NCBI GenBank assembly: GCA_902774185.1
Contig: CACYHE010000018.1
Location: 1 to 64,000, forward strand
DNA: 64,000 nucleotides
Origin: an uncultured Bacteroidales bacterium
GTDB lineage: Bacteria > Bacteroidota > Bacteroidia > Bacteroidales > Paludibacteraceae
Direction: 5' to 3'
The translations under genes and the position numbers were made by a program. Below, piece after piece: positions 16,105 through 25,000 of this stretch. Below the pieces are notes generated by a model. The model was not told the DNA's origin. It did not search any database and saw only the letters and a list, made by a program, of their open reading frames with translations. Numbering within the stretch: position 1 is the stretch's first letter; every line of letters starts with the position of its first letter.

Positions 16105-18105
16105 ATGAAGAAACTACTGATTGGACTCCTGTGCGTAACCTTGGTTGCGTGCAATGGCAACAATAAAGTATCCTCTCCGGATGGAACGCTTACATTGGAT
16201 TTCCACGTGTGTAACGGTCAACCTGCCTATTCCGTTTCTTGCAATGGGACGGATGTCCTGCTTCCCTCCCCGATGGGGCTTGTGCTGGCAATAGGTGAAG
16301 ACACCCTGCGCGATCTCCAATGGGCTGTTGAATCCACTGAGTTTGATGCTGCTGATACGACATGGGAGACCGTGTGGGGCGAGGAGCGATTCATTCGCGA
16401 TCAGCATAATCAGATGAAAGTATGTCTTGCCGCCAATGCCATCCGAATGAACATTGTCTTCCGGGTGTTCAACGACGGCTTTGCCTTCCGGTATGAGTTT
16501 CCGGAGCAGGAGTTGGGCGACATTACGGTGCTGGACGAGCAAACGGCGTATGTCTTTGCGCAGGAACCACAAGTATGGTCCATCCCTTGGAGAACGGAGT
16601 ATTACGAGGGGCTTTTTACCAAGGCACCGCTGCATGAGAAGGATACCATGTGCTCTCCGCTTACCTTGGAGATGTCGGATGGCATGTATGCCTTCATCCA
16701 TGAGGCGAATGTGACCGATTTCCCTTGTCAGAATCTCTATGTCTCGTCCGCAAACACCCTTGGCACCTATCTCACACCTTGGATGCAGGATGGCAAGGAG
16801 CTCGAAGATAAGGCATATGTGGTTGCACCCTTTGTCACTCCTTGGCGTTTCGTGATTCTCACCCGTACCCTGCCGGATCTTATGGCTTCCCGTATCATGC
16901 TTAACTTGAACGAGCCCTGCCGGATAGAAGACACCTCTTGGATCCGGCCGATGAAATTTCTGGGTATCTGGTGGTCTATGCACTTGCATGAGTGGACTTG
17001 GAGTCAGGGAAAACGGCATGGCGCTACTACGGCGAATATGCGGCGTTATCTCAAATTTGCAAGTGAGAACGGTTTCGGCGGGGTGCTTGCCGAAGGGTGG
17101 AACACCGGTTGGGAAGGATATGAAGGTATCAACAATGACCGCTTCTCTTTCGTTACCCCTTATTCGGATTATGATGTAGAGTCGCTCAGCAGGTATGCGA
17201 AGGAGCTTGGCGTGAATATCATCTGCCACCATGAGACATCCGGACGTGCTGACGAATACGAAGCAGATCTCGATACTGCCTATCGGTTTATGCAGCAACA
17301 CGGCATGCCGGCAGTAAAAACCGGATACGTGGCACCGATCGTTCGCACCGTGGACGGTTTGCAATGGAATAAAGGTCAGTCAGGTGTGCGGCATTACCGC
17401 AAGGTCATTGAGACAGCCGCCAAGTACCATATATGCATCGATAATCACGAACCGGCGATGCCTACGGGCTTGCAGCGTACCTATCCGAACCTGATGACAC
17501 AAGAGGGTATCCGTGGACAGGAATGGAACGCATGGGCACAAGATGGCGGTTCGCCTTGTTCGCATGTGTGTACACTTCCTTTCACGCGTATGATGGCAGG
17601 TCCTGCGGACTATACACCCGGCGTGTTTGCGTTTGAGAACCCGATCATCCCTGGCACACGCGTTCACGCTACGCTTTGTAACCAGTTGGCTTTATTCGTG
17701 GTGCTCTATAGTCCGCTGCAGATGGCGTGCGATAAGATTGAGAACTATGCCAAGCATCCGGCAGAGTTTCAGTTCATACGCGATGTACCCTGCGATTGGA
17801 ATCAGTCTCGCTTGTTAGAGGGTAAGATCGGAGACTATGTTGTTATGGCGCGGCAGGATCGTCATTCGGATGACTGGTATCTGGGTGCAATCACGAATGA
17901 GGACGCACGGGAAATAACGGTTCCGCTTGCTTTCCTTGGGGAAGGCGAATGGCAGGCTACCATCTATGCAGATGCTGCGGATGCTGAATGGCAAACCAAC
18001 CCCTATGCTACATCCATCGAGACGCGCATGGTCACTGCGGCGGATACACTAAACATCCGCCTCGCTACCGGAGGCGGATGTGCAATCCGATTTGCCAAAC
18101 AATAA
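16105..18105 (+). CDS. SusB-like GH97 alpha-glucosidase (lipoprotein)
   Basis: This encodes 666 residues, with lipobox LVAC (Cys16). It has an N-terminal beta-sandwich (about 25-280), a central (beta/alpha)8 barrel and a C-terminal beta domain. Catalytic landmarks match the inverting branch of GH97: HHETSG (Glu377), DNHEP (Glu449) and GQEWNAW (Glu473). Glu449 and Glu473 are 24 apart, as Glu508 and Glu532 are in SusB. The retaining alpha-galactosidase branch has an Asp nucleophile instead. It should release glucose from alpha-linked oligosaccharides, probably in the periplasm. A TTG codon lies in frame 9 bp upstream, but ATG 16105 fits the signal peptide. It is the last gene of the susCD operon; the convergent minus-strand gene stops 9 bp away. 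A frameshifted paralogue lies at 1963-3952. Confidence 0.93.
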   Translation: MKKLLIGLLCVTLVACNGNNKVSSPDGTLTLDFHVCNGQPAYSVSCNGTDVLLPSPMGLVLAIGEDTLRDLQWAVESTEFDAADTTWETVWGEERFIRDQHNQMKVCLAANAIRMNIVFRVFNDGFAFRYEFPEQELGDITVLDEQTAYVFAQEPQVWSIPWRTEYYEGLFTKAPLHEKDTMCSPLTLEMSDGMYAFIHEANVTDFPCQNLYVSSANTLGTYLTPWMQDGKELEDKAYVVAPFVTPWRFVILTRTLPDLMASRIMLNLNEPCRIEDTSWIRPMKFLGIWWSMHLHEWTWSQGKRHGATTANMRRYLKFASENGFGGVLAEGWNTGWEGYEGINNDRFSFVTPYSDYDVESLSRYAKELGVNIICHHETSGRADEYEADLDTAYRFMQQHGMPAVKTGYVAPIVRTVDGLQWNKGQSGVRHYRKVIETAAKYHICIDNHEPAMPTGLQRTYPNLMTQEGIRGQEWNAWAQDGGSPCSHVCTLPFTRMMAGPADYTPGVFAFENPIIPGTRVHATLCNQLALFVVLYSPLQMACDKIENYAKHPAEFQFIRDVPCDWNQSRLLEGKIGDYVVMARQDRHSDDWYLGAITNEDAREITVPLAFLGEGEWQATIYADAADAEWQTNPYATSIETRMVTAADTLNIRLATGGGCAIRFAKQ

Positions 18106-18114
18106 CCTGAGTAA

Positions 18115-19323
18115 TTATCGCGAGAGCGAATTGTGTTTATTTCCGAGGATGTCATAGATGGCATCTTCGGTTTTTATATACAGATGTCCTTGATGGATGA
18201 CGATCTGATTGCTTGTCGCAGTCGGTCGTGCTGCACTGGGTTTGAACTGATCGAAGAGGAGAGCACAACTGGTGCGGACGCGACCGTCTGTTCGTACGAC
18301 TTCCGCATGATAGAAATGCGGGGTGACTGTATCCGTCAGTTGGTAGAACTGTCGGGTGGCACCGATGATTGCAACGCTATCGGCGTACCACTGGTAGCTC
18401 ACAAACTGCTCGCCTGTATTATCGATAAAAAGAACATCATTCCATTTGCGATAGACAAAATCTTGACACGGCGTACAATCCTCGGTGGTTACTACAAAGG
18501 TATCTTTGGATACTTCTCTACTGCCCTCCAAGGTCACCATCTGGAAGATGATATCATCCAGTCCGAAGTCATTGCCGGCACCATAGAAGGTGTTTAAATC
18601 TTCCACACCGATCTCGATCGAATCGCTGGTGACGGGGGAGGTCCAGAAGGTGTGCGAATAGTGCCATTGATTGTCTTTGCCCAATTTGAGCACCTCGCCT
18701 AAAAACTCTTTTTTCATCGTTCCGTCCGGCATCTTATAGCGGATGCTGAATTGCAGTTCTGCCGGATGATTGCGTTGGAAAGCTTCATTCAAATCAGCTG
18801 CCCAATAGGAGAAGACATAGAGCCCACCTTCCATAATCTGCAGTCCCGGGTTCTCGGGAGTGCAAGCTTTCCATGCGTAGCCGGATTGCGCGGCATCGAA
18901 CATAGCAAAGAAATTACCGGAGTGCGGACCCACATTGGCGTAGTCCCGCCAGGTATGCTTGGCGTTGTTCGAAAGCAAGTACACTCCTGACTTACCTTGA
19001 TACTGCGGATCGTCGTAAAGATCCGAACCGTATGGATCGAAGGGCAGATACTCGTAATCGGAGGTATAACCGGTAGGTTGCTGATGGTAATTACTGTAGT
19101 TCTCGAAGTCACCATTAGCCATCAGGTTGTCAGTGGTGAGGAAGGTCTTCGTACGCGCCTCGCATATATAAGTAGCCTCTCCGACGGTCGTACCTGTAAG
19201 GTTGATGCAAGCGGTCTGAGCCCCGGTATTCCAATTGTATAAGAGTGTGTCTCCGCTCACCGGAGAGCACAAGGACAATGTCGAATCCAAGCAAAGGGTC
19301 AAGATATTGAGAAGTAATGACAT
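18115..19323 (-). CDS. Secreted modular protein with C-terminal tag, function unknown
   Basis: This encodes 402 residues. The N-terminus is a short hydrophobic stretch that may act as a signal. An Ig-like start is followed by a jelly-roll domain resembling carbohydrate-binding or discoidin-like modules (ANGDFENYS, then a FGLDDIIF strand, about 70-260). The next domain (about 280-365) contains YRKWNDVLFIDN and YQWYADSVAIIGATRQF and is also found near the end of the 1739-residue protein of this operon. The last 25 residues match the window's C-terminal tag (HQGHLYI, then YDILGN). It is the last gene of the minus-strand operon, 9 bp after the STN-OmpA gene. It may bind glycan or cell-surface components; that is inference. 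Confidence 0.65.
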   Translation of the reverse strand: MSLLLNILTLCLDSTLSLCSPVSGDTLLYNWNTGAQTACINLTGTTVGEATYICEARTKTFLTTDNLMANGDFENYSNYHQQPTGYTSDYEYLPFDPYGSDLYDDPQYQGKSGVYLLSNNAKHTWRDYANVGPHSGNFFAMFDAAQSGYAWKACTPENPGLQIMEGGLYVFSYWAADLNEAFQRNHPAELQFSIRYKMPDGTMKKEFLGEVLKLGKDNQWHYSHTFWTSPVTSDSIEIGVEDLNTFYGAGNDFGLDDIIFQMVTLEGSREVSKDTFVVTTEDCTPCQDFVYRKWNDVLFIDNTGEQFVSYQWYADSVAIIGATRQFYQLTDTVTPHFYHAEVVRTDGRVRTSCALLFDQFKPSAARPTATSNQIVIHQGHLYIKTEDAIYDILGNKHNSLSR

Positions 19324-19332
19324 AGGGATCTG

Positions 19333-21135
19333 CTATTTGTCGTTAATAGGGATGATTTCAACGCGTCGGTTGAGCTCGCGTTGCGTACGTGTGGTGCTGG
19401 TACCTTGATACTGCACATCGGCGCTATAACCGTGCACGATCAGTTGCTCGGCAGGAACTCCTAATTCCTTAAGCAGGTTAGCGATGGTTTCTGCACGACG
19501 GTTGGACAGTACCTGGTTGGCTCGTTTGTTTCCTTCTTCACTGGCATGACCGTTGACATAAACACGTTGAGCAGGATTAGCCTTGAGGATGTCGGCTACC
19601 TGTTGCAGGATATCGGCAGGTTCAAGACGCGGGTGCTCATAGTCATTCACATTAAACCAGATAACGGACTTCTCCAAGGTCTTTTTTAGACTGACAATCG
19701 TATCCACCGAAGCAAGGACAATCGTGTCCACGTGTTGCGTAGCGTGGTACGTGGTGTCATAGAGAACAAAACAATCGGTTTCGGTGATCGTTTTAGATCC
19801 TTTCTTAGCCGGCCGGAAATGAACGCCGACTTTGACACCTACTGCCCAAGGACGTACGGCATTGGTATACGTGGAGTTGGCCAATCCCTGATATTCCGGC
19901 ATGAAAGCATGTTGCCGATAGTCGGTATAGGCGGGTTGTTGCCAACCTAATTCATGTTGCTCCGTTTGCATATTATTGCATACAACAGAACCATAGATAC
20001 CGGCAAAGAGATCCAGTTGGTGCGTAAGCGGAATGATGGCACCTACATCCACTTTGAGACCGGCGGCAACCTGCTTGAGCGATAACTTATGCTGCTCTTT
20101 GGTAAAGGCTTCGCCGATAGATTCCGTATAGAAATCGTGATTGTTGAGACCGAAAAGCTCGAGGTTCCATTGCGGGAAGTAACCGCGATGCTCCACTGAA
20201 CCGGACACCAGGTGGTAGTTCGAAGCGAGGGGGATCCCAACGAATCCGCCTAAAGCAGCAAAGATACCCACTTTGTCATTAAACCGGTGCTGATACTGAG
20301 CGGTCAGCGGAATAGAGAGCATGTAGGTGCGTTGATCCTCCTTCCAATCATGCGTGACGGAACGATGGTTATACGACTCGCCTTCCGTGTCTGTTTGTCC
20401 GTCCCATTGGACGGCCGTGTTCAACTTGGCACGCGAACCGTAGGTCGAGAAATCAATGCCTGCTCCGATTCCCCATTCGGGCGTGAAGAAATAGGCATAG
20501 CGGGCGCTCACTTCTCCTCCGATATGACCATAGTTACGACCGTCCTGTAAGGCATAACCCATATTCGAATAGGCACCGCCAAGGTAGAACTGCAACGAGG
20601 ATCCTTGGTCTGTAGGTACTTCTTCTGCAGCTACCTGTTTGATGACCTGCGGACGGTCGATGCGCTCTTGCGTACGAAGGATCGAGTCGTTATAGCGGAC
20701 GAGCAGTCGTTCTTCGCGATAGAGGATCGTCTGACTTTGTTCCGGTTGCTCCACTTGGGAAACGACCTGCTTACCCAGTGATACGGTATCTACAGGCACC
20801 GATGCAAAAAGGGTATCGGATTGCTGCAGGATACGTTTACTCACCTCATAGTAGTTGCCTTTTTTGCCCTTTTGGGTGATCGTATATTCGCAATCAAACA
20901 GTTCGTTGATTACCTCTTCCGGCGTGGCATTATGGAAGGAGACCGTAACCCGGCGTGTGGTATTGACTTCTTTGCGTTTGCAACTGACACGTACACCGGT
21001 TGACTCTTTCAGGTCCGCCAGTACTTCTTTTACCGTTTTATCTTTATAGCGCTTGCTGAAGGTGTTTTTAGCAGCAAAGATGGATGTTGGTACGAGAAAG
21101 AAGAGTGCCAACGTGATGATGGATAAGCGTTTCAT
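19333..21135 (-). CDS. Outer-membrane protein with STN, beta-barrel and OmpA domains
   Basis: This encodes 600 residues. A signal peptide (1-22) is followed by an STN domain (about 26-100: KTVKEVLADLKESTGVRVSC, a VTVSFHNATPEEVINELF segment). A linker leads to an eight-strand-type barrel (about 180-460) paralogous to the next upstream protein (shared FFTPxxGIGxGIDFSxYG and EGESYNH). The OmpA C-terminal domain (about 490-600) has NGHASEEGNKRAN and NRRVEI, which bind peptidoglycan. STN domains normally sit on secretins and FecA- or SusC-type signalling transporters, so an STN on a small OmpA barrel is unusual and points to a signalling or docking role. It lies in an operon with giant surface proteins and may anchor them. 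No TonB plug is present. Confidence 0.85.
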   Translation of the reverse strand: MKRLSIITLALFFLVPTSIFAAKNTFSKRYKDKTVKEVLADLKESTGVRVSCKRKEVNTTRRVTVSFHNATPEEVINELFDCEYTITQKGKKGNYYEVSKRILQQSDTLFASVPVDTVSLGKQVVSQVEQPEQSQTILYREERLLVRYNDSILRTQERIDRPQVIKQVAAEEVPTDQGSSLQFYLGGAYSNMGYALQDGRNYGHIGGEVSARYAYFFTPEWGIGAGIDFSTYGSRAKLNTAVQWDGQTDTEGESYNHRSVTHDWKEDQRTYMLSIPLTAQYQHRFNDKVGIFAALGGFVGIPLASNYHLVSGSVEHRGYFPQWNLELFGLNNHDFYTESIGEAFTKEQHKLSLKQVAAGLKVDVGAIIPLTHQLDLFAGIYGSVVCNNMQTEQHELGWQQPAYTDYRQHAFMPEYQGLANSTYTNAVRPWAVGVKVGVHFRPAKKGSKTITETDCFVLYDTTYHATQHVDTIVLASVDTIVSLKKTLEKSVIWFNVNDYEHPRLEPADILQQVADILKANPAQRVYVNGHASEEGNKRANQVLSNRRAETIANLLKELGVPAEQLIVHGYSADVQYQGTSTTRTQRELNRRVEIIPINDK

Positions 21136-21140
21136 AGGTA

Positions 21141-22052
21141 TTAATAACTATAGCACATACAAGGATAAGATTGTTTATGCGGGAAGATAAATCGTATTCC
21201 CACCTCTACTCCGATTTGAATAGGATGTGATTTGTCGGATATGTTGTCTGTAGCGAGGATGCCGTTATAGTCGGTCATGAAGGAGTGTGTATCTTCCATT
21301 CCTGCGCGGTCATTCCGGAAACCGAGTTCGGAGAATCCGCCCTGCAGCACATTCGTAAAACTATAGTCGCCGTAGATATTCCCGAAGAACCGAACGTTCC
21401 GGTTGATCTCATAGGTAAGACCGAGTTTGAGGAATCCGGCGATCCGGTTTCGAACTGCAATAGGATAGGTATTCCGGAAGTCCGGTTCGCGGTAGAATCC
21501 ATGCCCCGATACGTCATGCAGGTTCAATCCCCATATTCCATAGTCTCCCTGATGCTCTATATCGGCGCGGTAAGAGGCTTTGCTGAGAACAGGTATGCCG
21601 TATCTGGCTCCGACTTCCAAATTGAAACCGAGGTCATCCGTAATGGGATAAACGAAGTAGAAGGTAAGCGGTATATCCACCATAAAGACATCCTGTTGGT
21701 CTCTGAGCGAGTGGATAAGGGCAAGATGGTTATAACTCTCCCCTTCAGCATCCATGACGTCATTCCAGCGCGCCGTTCCCGAGATGGACGCATTGGCACC
21801 ATAATGCGAGAAATCAACTCCTATTCCCAATCCGATATGGGGTGTGAAGAAAAAGGCATATCCCACATGGGCTTGCAGTCCCCAACTGCCGCTGTTCGAA
21901 CCTTTTATATCCGCCTGCGTCGGGACTACTTTATAACCCAAGGTACTCCATCCGCCTCCGACGGATACTTCCAAAGCGGAACTCGTCTGTGCGGCGGCGG
22001 GTAGAGATAGGCCTACTATGAACAACAATATGATCAGAATCCGGTTACGCAT
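21141..22052 (-). CDS. Outer-membrane beta-barrel protein (PorT-like fold)
   Basis: This encodes 303 residues: a signal peptide (to about AAAQ22) followed by alternating amphipathic strands typical of the Bacteroidetes outer-membrane barrel families. It shares long stretches with the barrel of the STN-OmpA protein (GYAFFFTPHIGLGIGVDFSHYG, DAEGESYNH, DIPLTFYF), so the two arose by duplication. Its start overlaps the last 19 bp of the 1739-residue gene, which points to tight co-translation with it, and the next gene starts 5 bp after its stop. It may be the membrane partner of the giant protein, but nothing in the sequence proves that. Confidence 0.8.
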   Translation of the reverse strand: MRNRILIILLFIVGLSLPAAAQTSSALEVSVGGGWSTLGYKVVPTQADIKGSNSGSWGLQAHVGYAFFFTPHIGLGIGVDFSHYGANASISGTARWNDVMDAEGESYNHLALIHSLRDQQDVFMVDIPLTFYFVYPITDDLGFNLEVGARYGIPVLSKASYRADIEHQGDYGIWGLNLHDVSGHGFYREPDFRNTYPIAVRNRIAGFLKLGLTYEINRNVRFFGNIYGDYSFTNVLQGGFSELGFRNDRAGMEDTHSFMTDYNGILATDNISDKSHPIQIGVEVGIRFIFPHKQSYPCMCYSY

Positions 22053-25000
22053 GCTCCTTGCCCGTTATACGTTTTATTTCCATAGCGGATGAATAATCTG
22101 CCATTGTTGATATACTTGATGACTTGCGGCGCCTGCTCTGTTTGCTCGGTAGCAACACTGGCAGGGAAAGCATCAAAGGTGTTTGCACAGGCTTTGACGG
22201 TGGTTCCGTCTGCTAATGTCATGACGCAATAGTAGGTCTTACCGTCACCGGCAAGAACGACTCCGTCCGTATAGAGGAACTGGCGTGTCTGACCTATAAG
22301 CTGGACATCATCGCAGTACCACTGATAAGCCGTATAGCGACCATCACCGTTATTGACGAACAGCAGGTCGTCCCATTTGCGGTAGATGACACTGTCGCAT
22401 AGCTCCGGCGGTACGCAGTCAACAGCAGCGCTGATGGTGATCTTTTGCGTATTGGAGCAGTTTCCCATCCAGCCGGAGTGTTGCGTCTGAGCATCCGTCG
22501 CGGTAGCATAGATCGTATAGTTGCCTACGCCCAAATCGCTCCATGAGAGTGCCGAACCGGTACCTGTTTTCGCAGAACCGCTTACTTCGCTATCGTCCTG
22601 ATACAAACTATATGCCCAACCGGTTTCGCTACCCGCCAATCGGATAGTAGCGGTCTCTCCGGTCTCCAAACAGATAGAGGTGGCATCGGCGGAAAGAGAT
22701 TGGTCTTTCGGCCATGCCTTCGGACAAGGCGAACGGTAACCGTTGATCGATGTGAAATAATGGTTGTCATACCATTGGTCACGTGTGTCATCGTCTGCCG
22801 GTTTGATAATCGGGTCGGACTTGCCTGTATAAGGTGCGAACCGGAAGAGGTATTTGTCGTTATTGGATACATACGAACCCGCTAACCACGCGCCGGTGAA
22901 TTCGCTCTGCAAACTTCCCTCGTTCGACCACTGCCACCAGTTACATGCTTTCGACGGACCGGCAGCACCGCACGCGGCACCTTTGGCGGTCTCCTGACCG
23001 AACAGACGGGCAGCTATCTCCGTTTGTTCGCCCATAACCGGGGTATAGAAGGTACCGTTCGTATAGGGGATCTGGGAGAAGTTAAACTCTGCACCGAAGA
23101 TGGTGTCACGTATATGCCATAGACGGGAAGCATCCAAGTTGAATTGGTTTCCTTCATCTTCCTTGATACGGAATCGGTCGAAAGCGATAGAGCGCTCCAA
23201 AGCAGGGTCACTGGCGGGTTTCATTGCCCAGTCGCCGAGTGCCGTACCGGCTAAGTTAACCGCAAAGACAAAGGTCTCTCCCCATTCCATCGTGTTCTCC
23301 ATTGCCCAAGTGTCATTGGCGCAATCCCAAAGCACGATATAGGAGCAGTCTTCCGAAGTCTTCGGTTGCTTGGGCAGGATATAATCCGTATGGGTGGTGA
23401 TGTCCTGCGTGCAGTCGTACAGGCGCACGTGATAAGATAAGGTGTCGCCTTTGAAGCAACCTACATCTTCCAGTATCGCCAGAATGTCACATTCACCGGA
23501 GGAAGCAACGATGGTCACTTTACCGGTATTGGCATCTACGGTCGCTACAGCGGGGTCGGTGGACTCGTACGTGATGGCGGAGTTGATGGAGTGAATGTTG
23601 TCTGTGCGTACGATGGTGTAGGTGTACGTTTGTCCGATAGTGTTGGCCACTACTTCAGCCGGAGGCGTTGTCCCTTGCCAGTTGACGGTCGCTTTGAAGG
23701 AGGACGTGAACGGAGTGGGGCAGTCGGAGACGGTGATGGTCTTCGATTCCGGACAGAGTTTGTATCCTCCTGCCAAGGGGTTCGCGGCATCGATGGTGAT
23801 ATCTCCGGAGGCGTTACCCGCCAAGGTCAGCTTGACGGTAGTCGTATTGCCGGAGGAGGAAGCGGTAGCCGTGACGCCTGTACCGGTAACGGTGATAGTC
23901 GGTGCACCTGCAGTAGTGGAGCAGGATACTTCATACCAACCGCCGGCGTACATCGGTACCGTGTGACCGGTCCAGGTATATGTCGGGCAGTCTAAGTTCA
24001 GCACCACCTGATAACTGAGGGTGTCGCCCTTGAAGCATCCTACATCGCTGAGGAACGCTTTGATGATTGCCATTCCTTCCGTGCCGACGATGGTCACTTT
24101 GCCGTTGGCATCTACTGTTGCGAAAGCGGGATCGGATGACTCATACGTGATCGCGTCGTTGATCGAATGGATATCATCCGTGCGCTCAATGGCGTAGGTA
24201 TAGATGCCGCCTGCCTTCACTTCTTTGATAGCATCCGGCACGGAGTCTTTCCATGCAATCTGCGTCTGGAACTGGGTGATAGGTACGGTGGTGGTGTAGT
24301 TCTTGTAGTAGAATGCGGGACTGGCGTCCTGACTTGCCATCTTACCGCATACCATACGGGGAGACGGGATATTCGGATTGGAGAATAAATCCGGAGCCTC
24401 CCAGTTGCGTACATGCAGCATAAAGGCACCATTGGTGAAGTTCGTTCCGGTGAAACCGCCTACATTGACCACTGCTGTCTTGCCGTTATAGGTATAAACG
24501 ATCCATTTATAGGCATCGGTCAGAGCGTTGGTCTCAGATAGTAAGGCTTCCGCATATTCCCAGTCGCCGCCCGTGTTACCGGTCTGGCTGCCCCGATAGA
24601 CATAACGCATGGTCTGTACGTTCTGCATGTAGAAGACATCCTCGCCCTGACATTTCTCGCCGGTCTTGATAATATACCATTGATCGTTACCATCGTTATG
24701 CTCGATGTCGGCTTCCAGTTTGCCGTTGTTATCCCTCAGATAAACGGGGTCTCCGTTATGAATCCAATATTGCGAGAAGGGGCGGGTGCCGTTGTAGTTA
24801 TACCACTCAATCTTACGACTCTCGGCAGCTGTCTCGGTACACTCGCTCACGGTGATCGTCTGGCTGTCATCACAATCCATACCGCTTACCTGAAGAGCCG
24901 CTTTGAGGGCGATCGTGCCCGTAGCATTGTCGTTTAGCGTCACTTTGACGGTCGTCGTGTTGCCGGAGGTCGTAGCTGCGCCGGTCGTTATGCCGGTACC

